DNA from: Brasilonema sp. CT11
GTDB lineage: Bacteria; Cyanobacteriota; Cyanobacteriia; Cyanobacteriales; Nostocaceae
Direction of reading: 5' to 3'
DNA length: 43,698 nt
Assembly (NCBI RefSeq): GCF_017982655.1
Contig: NZ_JABXYX010000012.1
Coordinates: 68,474-112,171 of the forward strand
Below, piece after piece: positions 17,356 to 25,488 of this stretch (positions within the stretch are counted from its first letter, which is position 1; each line of letters begins with the position of its first letter). The notes under the pieces were generated by a model. The model did not search any database. It was not told the DNA's origin and worked only from the letters and a program-made list of their open reading frames with translations. The position numbers and the translations under genes were made by a program.

Positions 17356-18171
17356 ATGGCAGCGTTGGGAGAAGCAAGCCGATTAGGGATTCGTCCATTT
17401 GCAGATGCTGAAAAGGTTGAACTGCGCCCTGTAAGAACAGAAACTGATGTCCAGGCGGTTATTTGGGCGACCTATAGACAAGTTTTGGGCAATGAACATC
17501 TGATGCAAAGTGAGCGTCTTTTGAGTGCAGAATCACTGTTGCGTCAGGGACAAATTACACTACGGGATTTTGTGCGTGCGATCGCCCAATCAGAACTGTA
17601 TCGACAAAAGTTCTTCTATTCCAACTCTCAAGTTCGCTTAATTGAATTGAATTATAAGCATCTTTTGGGTCGTGCTCCTTACGACGAGTCAGAAATTGCC
17701 TACCACGTCGATCTCTACAATTCTCAAGGTTACGAAGCTGATATTAATTCTTACATTGATTCTGTCGAGTATCAACAAAGCTTTGGGGATTCCATTGTCC
17801 CTTACTATCGAGGCTTCCAAACTGTCGTAGGACAAAAAACAGTCGGGTTTCCGCATTTTTTCCAGTTGTATCGAGGCTATGCGAATAGCGATCGCGCTCA
17901 AAGCAAGCCCAAAGGACAATTAACTTGGAATTTAGCAAAAAACCTGGTATCCCCCATCTACCCTGCTTCTGCTGGCACCTTAACTGGCACTTCAACAGGT
18001 CGTCGTGGTGGTAACACTTATCGAATTCGCCTCACGCAGGCGGCTTCTCCTAACTCTACAGTTATCCGCCAGAGTATTAGTGAAGTGGTTGTCCCTTTTG
18101 AACAGTTGTCGGATCGATTGCAACAACTCAATCGCCAGGGACGCAAGATTATTAGCATCACTCTTTCATAA
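17356..18171 (+). CDS. cpcH3: Phycocyanin-associated rod linker, sulfur-sparing
   Basis: A 271-residue rod linker that joins phycocyanin hexamers. The N-terminal Pfam linker domain (about residues 20-165) shows [45 protein letters not shown] and [10 protein letters not shown] CpcD-like C-terminal domain (about 218-271) shows TYRIRLTQ and [21 protein letters not shown]. It contains no cysteine and only one methionine besides the first (in HLMQSE), a position usually Met in this family. ATG 17356 has ribosome-binding site GAGG at 17345-17348 and matches the family start; the frame extends to 17326 without merit. It follows the attenuator after cpcA3. Confidence 0.92.
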   Translation: MAALGEASRLGIRPFADAEKVELRPVRTETDVQAVIWATYRQVLGNEHLMQSERLLSAESLLRQGQITLRDFVRAIAQSELYRQKFFYSNSQVRLIELNYKHLLGRAPYDESEIAYHVDLYNSQGYEADINSYIDSVEYQQSFGDSIVPYYRGFQTVVGQKTVGFPHFFQLYRGYANSDRAQSKPKGQLTWNLAKNLVSPIYPASAGTLTGTSTGRRGGNTYRIRLTQAASPNSTVIRQSISEVVVPFEQLSDRLQQLNRQGRKIISITLS

Positions 18172-18173
18172 GA

Positions 18174-18212
18174 AGAACGCAGAACGCAGAACGCAGAACA
18201 CAGAATGCAGGA
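18174..18212. repeat. GCAGAAC short tandem repeat
   Basis: Iterated heptamers of the form CGCAGAACGCAGAACG lie just after the cpcH3 stop codon. They belong to the short tandemly repeated repetitive sequences common in filamentous cyanobacteria. A looser TTCTGAGTTCT repeat follows at about 18345-18375. Both fall in the 242-base gap before cpcI3. Confidence 0.75.
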
Positions 18213-18413
18213 AAAAAGATACCAGGCGTCAGGTAGGAGAAAGATTGTTGTTCATTAACTCTTCTTAAACCTGAAACCTGCAACCTAAAACTTAAAAAAG
18301 TTGTACAGAAGTTATACCGATATAAACCTACGTGTTTCTATTCATTCTGAGTTCTGACAACTAAGTTCTGAGTTCTTTATTCAATAAAAGTTTTTAATCA
18401 AGGAGACTTTTAG

Positions 18414-19280
18414 ATGGCTATTACAACAGCCGCCTCTCGACTCGGAACCTCTGCTTTTAGTAATGCTGCCCCCATCGAATTATGGTCTAATGCCAGCCAG
18501 ACAGATATTTCTGCTGTGATCGCGGCTGTTTATCGTCAAGTCTTAGGCAATGATTATTTATTAAAATCTGAACGCCTGACTGGCGCAGAATCTCTGCTGT
18601 TGAATCGCTCGATCAGCGTGCAAGAATTTGTCCGTCAGGTGGCAAAATCCCAACTGTATAAAGCTAAGTTTTTCTCCAGTAGCTTCCACAGCCGTTTCAC
18701 TGAGTTGAACTACAAACATTTTTTGGGTCGTGCCCCTTATGATGAATCTGAGATAGCCTATCACCTGGATTTGTACCAAACCAAAGGATACGACGCTGAC
18801 ATTGATTCCTATATTGACTCAAGCGAGTACCAAGCTAACTTTGGGGAAAATATAGTACCCTACTATCGGGGATTTAAGACTCAACCGGGACAGAAAACCG
18901 TGGGCTTTACCCGGATTTTTCAGCTGTATCGTGGGTATGCGACGAGCGATCGCTCCCAAATTCCAGGGAATTCCCCTCGTCTAGCTAGTGAACTGGCGAA
19001 AAATAGTGCATCAACCGTAGTTGCTCCTACCCCTAGCAATAATGGCTTTGCCTATCGTCCTCCTCTAAGAGGGGAAACTCCCAGCAGCACATTTGGAGGC
19101 TCACAAGCATTTGGCACAGGACGACTCTATCGAGTTGAAGTGGCAAATATTTCTAAACCAGGATATCCCAAGGTTCGCCGCGTCAACCAAGCAGTCGTTA
19201 TCCCCTACGAACAGCTATCAGATTACTTTCAAAGGGTTCAACGCCAAAATGGCAAGATTGCCAGTATTACGCCTCTTTAA
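18414..19280 (+). CDS. cpcI3: Second phycocyanin rod linker, sulfur-sparing
   Basis: A 288-residue paralogue of CpcH3 with the same architecture. The linker domain holds [45 protein letters not shown] and [10 protein letters not shown] variable Ser/Pro-rich hinge (about 195-235) precedes a CpcD-like end ([27 protein letters not shown]). It has no cysteine and no methionine except the initiator; at the position where CpcH3 keeps Met this one has Leu. AAGGAGA at 18400-18406 is an excellent ribosome-binding site. Two linkers of different sequence suggest rods of at least three phycocyanin hexamers built entirely from low-sulfur parts. Confidence 0.92.
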   Translation: MAITTAASRLGTSAFSNAAPIELWSNASQTDISAVIAAVYRQVLGNDYLLKSERLTGAESLLLNRSISVQEFVRQVAKSQLYKAKFFSSSFHSRFTELNYKHFLGRAPYDESEIAYHLDLYQTKGYDADIDSYIDSSEYQANFGENIVPYYRGFKTQPGQKTVGFTRIFQLYRGYATSDRSQIPGNSPRLASELAKNSASTVVAPTPSNNGFAYRPPLRGETPSSTFGGSQAFGTGRLYRVEVANISKPGYPKVRRVNQAVVIPYEQLSDYFQRVQRQNGKIASITPL

Positions 19281-19354
19281 TTCAGACTTTATAAAATTTG
19301 TCAATCCCCCGATAAGGGGGAATTTAAATTTCCTTTAATTTCTGGGATAATATA

Positions 19355-19603
19355 ATGGTTTATCAAATTGTTAGCGGCAGAAGCAACAACTCCATTACAG
19401 CGAATCGGAGTTTCCGGTTTGAAGTGATAGGTCTCCATCAAAATGAGGTTACAGATAATAACAATTATGCCATTCGCTCCAGTGCCAGTGTGTTTATTAC
19501 GGTACCGTTTAGCCGATTAAATCAAGAACTCCAGCGGATTAATCGACTCGGTGCCAAAATCGTTAATATAGAACCGTTGACACCTGAAACTGATGAAGCT
19601 TAG
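19355..19603 (+). CDS. cpcD3: Small rod-capping linker, sulfur-sparing
   Basis: An 82-residue CpcD-domain protein that caps the core-distal end of phycobilisome rods. Family features are the FRFEVIGLHQNEVTDNNNY segment, SVFITVPFSRLNQELQRI and the end GAKIVNIEPL. Methionine occurs only at position 1 and cysteine not at all; in ordinary CpcD the SRMNEE segment has a Met, replaced here by Leu. It is the last gene of the operon. Its ribosome-binding site (GGGATAAT) is weak, so translation may be modest, fitting a cap needed once per rod. Confidence 0.92.
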   Translation: MVYQIVSGRSNNSITANRSFRFEVIGLHQNEVTDNNNYAIRSSASVFITVPFSRLNQELQRINRLGAKIVNIEPLTPETDEA

Positions 19604-20169
19604 GACAAATTCTCATTTTATTTGCAGATAAAATTAAAAATTAAAGGTGATTACATTGCTTGGGAATTGATCGACGACACAGTAGCTTTCGATAACGATG
19701 ACACGAAAGATAAGTTCTACCAATTCTCCATGATAGCTTGCGTGGCGTAGCCATAGATGCACTTTATATTCATGAAACAAACCGCCTTAGCACAGCGTGT
19801 CCGCAGGACATAGACGAGCCAGCGCCGGGGTGAGGCAGCGCTGCGGGAGGGTTTCCCTCCGCAGGCGACTGCCGAAAGGATCTCCCGACTTGAGGCGACT
19901 GGCGTCGCCAAGCACGCCAAGAGTGAAAGAGTAAGTATTAAGTGCAAGTTTACAGAGAATTGGTATCTACATATAGGAATTCGGTTTGATTTGGTGAGAC
20001 CAGTGCTGAGAGATCATCCGAGTGCTACGCACCGATTGACGGCACGACGACGATCGGCGAGCCAGCGACAGGCGCCTTCGCGCTTCGTCGGCAGATCATT
20101 CTGCTGACGGCAGAAAATTATTTAATAGTGATAGAAGGAACTAAATTTTTGTAGTCAATATCACTTTTG
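19604..20169. other. Intergenic repeats and a truncated reading-frame remnant
   Basis: Between cpcD3 and the TIR gene, about 19636-19750 reads as a protein-like fragment (KIKGDYIAWELIDD, then FDNDDTKDKFYQF) ending in repeat DNA (ACVA, stop); I do not recognise it. From 19785 to 20110 follow GC-rich mosaic repeats (for example GGCGACTGCCGAAAGG), and at about 19965-19990 an ATATAGGAATTCGGTTTGA element that recurs near 26645. Copy 2 of the 60-bp direct repeat closes the region. Confidence 0.6.
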
Positions 20170-20174
20170 TTACA
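20115..20174 (+). repeat. 60-bp direct repeat, copy 2 (right of cpc3)
   Basis: Partner of 15250-15309, with 57 of 60 identical bases, differing only in a central GAGTC/AAGGA block. Its last bases overlap the stop and final codon of the minus-strand TIR gene, so this copy may be partly coding-derived. Both copies point the same way and flank the whole phycocyanin operon. Confidence 0.85.
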
Positions 20175-22266
20175 CTTGATTAATCTTGGATGCTGCTTGT
20201 TTGATTTTACTACAGATGTCCACCCAAGCTCCATCTTGCTCTGCTTCACTCAACCTACTTAGAGGATTCTTGGGATCGTGCGCTGCTTGATACTTTTCAA
20301 TTGCTGTTTCTTTGTAATTGCTAAAACGCAACGGTATCCAAATAATCGTAAGTCCTTTGGCTTGAGCTGTATTTAGTAGTGGAGGTAACTCATCATCAGC
20401 AATGAAATCTGATGCTAAAAAGTCAGGACTAACCATCAACACAGCTACTTTTGCTGCTGCGATCGCTTCTTCGATTTCTTGTCGCCACTCAGCACCGGCT
20501 TGGATCTTGGTATCATCCCACACCGCGAGTTTTTGATTGCGAATCATGGGTTTTAGGTGTTTCTGGAGTATGGTAAGCGATTGTTGGTCTTCATGACTAT
20601 AGCTTATGAAGACTTGATTTCTGATTATGGGTTCTGGCATAAATGATTGCTGAGATTCATTTCTCTTCTGTTCTAATTCCCGTTGCAACTGTGCTCCCAA
20701 GCTTTGCTGCATAATATCATCAATCAACTTTCGGACATCTACCATTTCATAGCTTTCTGGGCACTCAATCTCGTATTTCTTATCCTCCAAGCGCTTACGT
20801 AACCTGTTCAAAGGGTAGGAATAAGGCATCTGACTTCCTTGACAGCTTGGGCAATTGCAAGGAACAAGGGTTTGATACTGCAAACGCTCGAAAGACTGAT
20901 GAATTTTTTCGAGTTCGTGGGTGACAACTGCTAGCAGTTCTTTCTTGCGGTTTCCGGCGACACGAATTTTAATTTCCTTTTGATTGTAGTTTTCAATAAC
21001 TTCGGCACGGGTTTGGTCTTTATTGAGAACAACGCCGTTTTTCCAGACGAGTTTTTGTTCATCAATCCAAGGGTATGTCTCAACGATGAAGCGGGTGAGG
21101 ATACCTTTGGGCATGAATTCGTATTTGTAGCGCAAAATCAGGTTGTTGGTTTCGTCGTCCCAAGTGTAGTCGGGTTTGTCAACCGAAAGCAGGTGAGGTG
21201 CAATATAGGTGTCAGGATCAGTGTCAGGAAGATTAGGAATTTTGTAGCAGAGTTTGAACCGCATCATCAAATGAAGCAGTTCATCTCGCATATCGGCATA
21301 TTGAACTCCATTCCAGATATTGACAAGATCATCCTGGGTAAAGCGCCCCTGATTTTGCCTAACGGTATCATTGTCCAACACTTTGTAGACAGCAGTAGTA
21401 CCCCATTCCGGTTTGAGAATGACATAGTGTTTGAGTGTAGAATCGTCTTGGAAGTGAAGGCAAACGCCGAGGTCATGCAGATAGCGGCTAAGCCGCAACA
21501 TATCTTCACGGTCAGTTAGTTTATTCTCTCGGCAAAGGGTGCGGTATTCTTCAAGGCTGATGTAGTTGCGGGAATTGTTTTCTAAGGCGAAACGGACTCT
21601 TACCCAGAGTTTTGGCAAAGGTGTGCCGACGTGGGGAAGCCTGCTGATGTAATTCTCAATCGCGTTTTTAATTTCTGATAAACCGCGATTGCTGTTTAAG
21701 TTGGTTGCTAGAATTTCTTTTAAGTTGGTAAATTCTCCCCGCAACTCGCGTTCATTGACTTCGCACTTTCGGTCTTGTTTTTCATTTTTGATAATCAAAA
21801 CTGGGCTATTATCGCTTAAGAGTTCAACAACCTTGAGCCACCAATAAAAATCTGTGTTTTCCTTACGAGTATCGGCAACTAATGCATAGAGAGAACGCTT
21901 TGTCAGGAAAAATTGGTGAGTTTGATGATAGATTTCCTGTCCGCCAAAGTCCCAAATGTTGACGCGAAAGGGTTGTCCATTGGGCTGTGTGAAGTTCCAC
22001 TGGATGACGTCAATGCCTTGAGTGGATTTCTCATCTGATTCGAGTTCGTAAGTTTCGTCTGCTATTTTCTTGGCTAAGGAAGTTTTCCCCGCCCCCCCTT
22101 CGCCAACAATCAAGAATTTCGCTTCATAAAAGGGTTCGGTTTCATTTGGATCTTGCACCCGGAAATAGAAATCGAGAATTTCATTCACATCGCCCGGATT
22201 TTCCTCCAATTCCTTTGGTCCCAAAATTTCAGGTGGAATCGGGACTGGATTTCTACGAAGATCCAA
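20170..22266 (-). CDS. Roc-COR GTPase with C-terminal TIR domain (Roco protein, 3' part)
   Basis: A 698-residue Ras-of-complex protein numbered from TTG 22266. The Roc GTPase has P-loop GEGGAGKTSLAKK (55-67), switch IWDFGGQEIYH and IKNEKQD in place of NKxD. The COR domain follows (LGVCLHFQDD, LKPEWGTTAVYKVLDN, PNLPDTDP). The C-terminal TIR domain (about 548-690) begins VFISYSHEDQ, with SPDFLASDFIADDELPPLL holding the glutamate expected of NAD-cleaving TIRs. The reading frame continues upstream without a stop through LRRs to 22560, where TAA and TGA separate it from the LRR gene. No ATG, GTG or TTG occurs between 22560 and 22266, so TTG 22266 is only the first possible start. Likely one LRR-Roc-COR-TIR gene broken by nonsense codons. 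Such proteins are NLR-like sensors. Confidence 0.85.
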   Translation of the reverse strand: MDLRRNPVPIPPEILGPKELEENPGDVNEILDFYFRVQDPNETEPFYEAKFLIVGEGGAGKTSLAKKIADETYELESDEKSTQGIDVIQWNFTQPNGQPFRVNIWDFGGQEIYHQTHQFFLTKRSLYALVADTRKENTDFYWWLKVVELLSDNSPVLIIKNEKQDRKCEVNERELRGEFTNLKEILATNLNSNRGLSEIKNAIENYISRLPHVGTPLPKLWVRVRFALENNSRNYISLEEYRTLCRENKLTDREDMLRLSRYLHDLGVCLHFQDDSTLKHYVILKPEWGTTAVYKVLDNDTVRQNQGRFTQDDLVNIWNGVQYADMRDELLHLMMRFKLCYKIPNLPDTDPDTYIAPHLLSVDKPDYTWDDETNNLILRYKYEFMPKGILTRFIVETYPWIDEQKLVWKNGVVLNKDQTRAEVIENYNQKEIKIRVAGNRKKELLAVVTHELEKIHQSFERLQYQTLVPCNCPSCQGSQMPYSYPLNRLRKRLEDKKYEIECPESYEMVDVRKLIDDIMQQSLGAQLQRELEQKRNESQQSFMPEPIIRNQVFISYSHEDQQSLTILQKHLKPMIRNQKLAVWDDTKIQAGAEWRQEIEEAIAAAKVAVLMVSPDFLASDFIADDELPPLLNTAQAKGLTIIWIPLRFSNYKETAIEKYQAAHDPKNPLSRLSEAEQDGAWVDICSKIKQAASKINQV

Positions 22267-22560
22267 TTTTTCAAGTTTTGTCAGTTGCCTGATTTGTGCA
22301 GGTAATGCGCTCAGTTGATTGAAGCACAGATCGAGCGTTTGCAGGTTGGTTAGTTGGACAATTTCCGGTGACAGTGCACTCAGTTGATTGTCGCTCAGGT
22401 CGAGCGATTGTAGGTTGGTGAGTTGGACAATTTCCGGTGGCAGTGCGCTCAGTTGATTGCTGCCGAGGTTGAGCGTTTGCAGGTTGGTGAGTTGGGCAAT
22501 TTCCGGTGGCAGTGCACTCAGTTGATTGTAGCCGAGGTCTAGCGGCTGCAGGTTGGAGAG
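22267..22560 (-). pseudogene. LRR-coding stretch joined in frame to Roc-COR-TIR, no start codon
   Basis: Reads LSNLQPLDLGYNQLSALPPE, then four further 23-residue leucine-rich units, leading directly into LRRNPVPIPPEILG of the Roc protein. It is in the same frame as both neighbours, separated from the 5' part by TGA-TAA at 22566-22561. Confidence 0.8.
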
Positions 22561-23000
22561 TTATCAAATTAGCTGGGGAGGTGCGTTCATATGGTTACCG
22601 TGGCGGTGGAACGCTAGCTGGTTGGAGAGTGTTCTAAATGCCGGTGGCAGTGCGCTCAGTTGATTGTCCCAGAGGTCGAGCGTTTGCAGGTTGGTGAGTT
22701 TTCCAATTTCCGGTGGCAGTGCGCTCAGTGGATTGTCAGCGAGGTAGAGCGATTGCAGGTTGGTGAGTTGGCCAATTTCCGGTGGCAGTGCGCTGAGTTG
22801 ATTGTCGCTCAGGTCGAGCGTTTGCAGGTTGGTGAGTTGTCCAATTTCCGGTGGCAGTGCACTCAGTTGATTCCAGGTGAGGTGGAGCGATTGCAGGTTG
22901 GTGAGTTGTCCAATTTCCGGTGGCAGTGCGCTGAGTTGATTGTCCCAGAGGTCGAGCGTTTGCAGGTTGGTGAGTTGTCCAATTTCCGGTGGCAAACTAC
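22280..23000 (-). repeat. 69-bp tandem repeats encoding LRRs
   Basis: Near-identical 69-base units (core AATTTCCGGTGGCAGTGC on the plus strand) recur about ten times. Such identity lets units be gained or lost by recombination, changing the sensor surface. The degenerate unit with the stops interrupts the array at about 22560-22630. Confidence 0.85.
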
Positions 23001-23265
23001 TTAAGCGATTATCAACAACCTGAAGTTCTTCAAGATGATGAAGCTGTCCAATTTCTGCAGGAAAATCACTCAGGTTATTCCCGATAGTATCAACAATATA
23101 GCCCTCGTCATCATACTCATATTTGCCGAGAATCAGTTTTTTGAGTTGAGTCAACTTGCCAATCTCAGGCGGTAAAACTGTCAACTTATTGCCGGAGAGG
23201 TCGAGTTCTGTCACCCCCTCACTCGCAGCCTTCTCAATTACCTGCAGCAATTCTTCCTGAGTCAT
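22564..23265 (-). CDS. Leucine-rich-repeat N-terminal part of the Roco gene
   Basis: About 233 residues from ATG 23265 (MTQEELLQVIEKAASEGVTELDLSGN), a start used by many cyanobacterial LRR-Roco proteins. It holds roughly eight LRRs of the bacterial 23-residue type with consensus LTNLQTLDLWDNQLSALPPEIGQ, the DNA units being almost identical 69-mers. The last unit is degenerate (FHRHGNHMNAPP) and ends at TGA 22566-22564, immediately followed by TAA, after which LRR coding resumes in the same frame. It could be expressed as a free LRR protein, but by architecture it is the sensor half of the downstream Roc-COR-TIR protein. Confidence 0.85.
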   Translation of the reverse strand: MTQEELLQVIEKAASEGVTELDLSGNKLTVLPPEIGKLTQLKKLILGKYEYDDEGYIVDTIGNNLSDFPAEIGQLHHLEELQVVDNRLSSLPPEIGQLTNLQTLDLWDNQLSALPPEIGQLTNLQSLHLTWNQLSALPPEIGQLTNLQTLDLSDNQLSALPPEIGQLTNLQSLYLADNPLSALPPEIGKLTNLQTLDLWDNQLSALPPAFRTLSNQLAFHRHGNHMNAPPQLI

Positions 23266-23337
23266 CAACAATCTACTGAGCTATTATTCAATATGTTTAA
23301 GGTAGCCCAAATTCTGAGATACACCTAAATAAAAATC

Positions 23338-23375
23338 AAGCCCGCGTTAGCGAAGCGCATAGGCGGGTTTTGTTT
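23338..23375. terminator. Hairpin between Hsp70-like and LRR genes
   Basis: CCCGC at about 23341 pairs with GCGGG at about 23364, with an inner GCG/CGC helix. T-rich tracts lie on both sides, so it could terminate either strand. It lies in the 166-base gap and may uncouple the Roco gene from the Hsp70-like gene, though the GTTAGCGAAGCGC module is also a dispersed repeat. Confidence 0.5.
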
Positions 23376-23431
23376 GTTTAGCCCCAGACTTCCAGTGTGA
23401 GGACGTATATTTGCAAAACTGATGTACTCCC

Positions 23432-25414
23432 TTAAGCAATCAACAACCTAGCCTTATCCGCTTGCTCCTGCACACTTTCCTTCAGCCACTCACTAATAGA
23501 TTTACCCAATTTGACACCTATTGTTGGATCTTGAATTAAAGTCTGTTGAATTTTTTGCTGCAATTCTGGTTTCTTCTGAAACGCGAGTTCGTCAATTTTT
23601 TGATCAGGCACCAATTTGCGTATCCAACCAGGTATATCTGTTTCCTTAACTAAGGACTCACCTATAAAGTAAGCTATTATTCCAACAATCGGTGCAATGA
23701 TTCCAGTAAAAAGTAGAATATGGAATAATCCTGCTAGGACAACGCCTACGATTAAAGCAACAAGGTGCCCAACAAATATAGAAAGCCCGGTTAAATCATC
23801 CAAAGATATAGATGTGGGAACTTTGTCTGTGTGATCCCCCAAGTCAATTGTTTTGCTGCTAAATGTTTCCAGTGGTAAATTATATTTTCTACAGATTGAA
23901 TCTGTTTTTTCCCTCACCTCGTTTTGAACTTTTGACAACCACTCAACTAAACAGTTCGTCACTTTATTATTGGCATCACTTCCTGTTAGCCAAGCTTTGG
24001 CTTTCTGCTCTATTTCCGATTCAAGAGATGAGAGCGTTATGATATTTCTGTTCCGCCAAGATTGCACGCTTGGTTTTATCACGTCGTCTACCAAACCATT
24101 TGCCAGTTCTTCGGCTAATTTTTCCAAGAAGACGGGTATATAATTTCCTACAATACCTGTCAGTTCTCGGTCAAGAAATTGATTAATTTCTTCCAGAAAT
24201 CCCGCTGTGCGAATGTAAACACGTCCCCAACGTGCCAGTCCTCTGGCAATACTAAGTTCAGGTTCTCCATCTCGCTTGCAAGGCAAATCCGGAAAGACTT
24301 CTTGGCATATTTCCAGAACAAACGACATCTTGGAAGCACTACCTGTGAGGAGGATGGCACTTGGTTGAATGCCTATGTGTGGCAACTTTTCTTTGACTAC
24401 CTGCAACTGGTCACGGAAAGCATCACGCCAACTTTTGTTGTCAAGTTCTGGTAGAGGTTGACTGAGAATTGTGTTGATTATTTTGCCATTGACAAGAGGC
24501 AAAAACTTAAATTTTCTTTGAATATCTTCAATACCTACATTAACAATACTTTCTTCGTAAGAATCTTGATAATTAAAATATTCTTCTTTTGCTTTACGGC
24601 ATCGAAGTTCACACCGATTTTTGTATATTGGGTTTTGCTCAAAAATTTTTTCAAGCTGTGATATTTCTTCTAGTTGCAAAATTTCTTCATCTTTAAGAAT
24701 TTCTCCAAGTCGTAAAATTTCTTCGCGTCCCTCCCTATATTGTGTTTGACATTCCAGGGTTTTCTTAAGAATTTCTTTTTCAATTAAGGATGCACCCAAG
24801 TCGTGTCCAAAATCAATCGGAGTGTCAGACATACCCTTGACAAGGGTGTAATCTGTGGTGGAAGAACCAATGTCGATGACCAACACCGACTTTTGTAATT
24901 CTTCTATGGTGAATATGCCACTTTCTTTGGCGTGCATCAAAGCAGCGCGTGACTCTTTGACTACGGTTGCATTTGGCAAGCAATCTTTAGAGAGGAGTTG
25001 TTTGTAAGTCTCAATTTCTTCTTGCCACCATCCTGATGGACAACCGATGAAAAAGTAGTTGTTGTCTCCAGACTGACTTTGTTGGGTATCAATCAAATGC
25101 TGATAGATAGCATTCACAAATTCTTTAATGTTTTTTTGATATGCGGTTTCATTAAAACGCCTAGATTTAAAGGCGATTTCAAAGATTGTGGCATCGGGCA
25201 TTTGACATGCCATTTCACCAATGATTATTCCTTTTTTAGGATGATGGGCAATGGCAGTGATTTGGCTTTTCCTATTATTAATGAGTAAACTTTGAGGAGT
25301 CGTTTCTGCATTATCTGCTCGTACCCAGCTAAGAGCCGTTTCTCCATGCCCTAAATCAAATCCAATGATTTTGATATTATGATAATCGCGCATGAGTAAT
25401 TCTGTTTGCTCCAT
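23432..25414 (-). CDS. Membrane-anchored Hsp70-like (actin-fold) ATPase
   Basis: A 660-residue protein with a DnaK-like nucleotide-binding domain. Phosphate-1 is IIGFDLGHGETALSW (16-30), the connector region holds KESRAALMHA, phosphate-2 is VLVIDIGSSTTDYTLV (177-192), and the adenosine motif is ILLTGSASKMSFV (about 355). Instead of the usual substrate-binding beta sandwich it has an alpha-helical region and two hydrophobic helices (about 555-600, ALIVGVVLAGLFHILLF and IIAPIVGIIAYFIG), so it is likely a membrane-tethered divergent Hsp70. A charged insertion (about 225-260) is rich in Glu. It sits 74 bases downstream of a GrpE-like gene, suggesting co-transcription and a dedicated nucleotide-exchange partner. 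It is not DnaK itself; function unknown. Confidence 0.8.
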   Translation of the reverse strand: MEQTELLMRDYHNIKIIGFDLGHGETALSWVRADNAETTPQSLLINNRKSQITAIAHHPKKGIIIGEMACQMPDATIFEIAFKSRRFNETAYQKNIKEFVNAIYQHLIDTQQSQSGDNNYFFIGCPSGWWQEEIETYKQLLSKDCLPNATVVKESRAALMHAKESGIFTIEELQKSVLVIDIGSSTTDYTLVKGMSDTPIDFGHDLGASLIEKEILKKTLECQTQYREGREEILRLGEILKDEEILQLEEISQLEKIFEQNPIYKNRCELRCRKAKEEYFNYQDSYEESIVNVGIEDIQRKFKFLPLVNGKIINTILSQPLPELDNKSWRDAFRDQLQVVKEKLPHIGIQPSAILLTGSASKMSFVLEICQEVFPDLPCKRDGEPELSIARGLARWGRVYIRTAGFLEEINQFLDRELTGIVGNYIPVFLEKLAEELANGLVDDVIKPSVQSWRNRNIITLSSLESEIEQKAKAWLTGSDANNKVTNCLVEWLSKVQNEVREKTDSICRKYNLPLETFSSKTIDLGDHTDKVPTSISLDDLTGLSIFVGHLVALIVGVVLAGLFHILLFTGIIAPIVGIIAYFIGESLVKETDIPGWIRKLVPDQKIDELAFQKKPELQQKIQQTLIQDPTIGVKLGKSISEWLKESVQEQADKARLLIA

Positions 25415-25432
25415 ACAATTAATACTATTGAT

Positions 25433-25457
25433 TCGTTCTCACGCAGAGCATGGGAAC
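25433..25457. repeat. Dispersed GTTCTC...GGAAC palindrome
   Basis: The sequence CGTTCTCACGCAGAGCATGG followed by GAACG forms an imperfect hairpin. It is a variant of the common GTTCCCACGCTCTGCGTGGGAAC element of cyanobacterial genomes. It lies in the short gap between the GrpE-like and Hsp70-like genes. Confidence 0.6.
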
Positions 25458-25488
25458 GAGAGTAAAATGATGAATATTGCCCACCTTA

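Noticed and set aside
22271-22567. 98-residue minus-strand open frame (Gln/Pro/Thr-rich)
   Set aside because: It is the shifted-frame shadow of the LRR repeats; the true frame continues into the Roc domain.
22280-23000. Regularly spaced repeats resembling a CRISPR array
   Set aside because: The period is 69 bases with no unique spacers, and the units translate into leucine-rich repeats in one frame.
23432-25414. Housekeeping DnaK
   Set aside because: Phosphate motifs fit the Hsp70/actin fold, but the substrate-binding domain is absent and two membrane helices are present.
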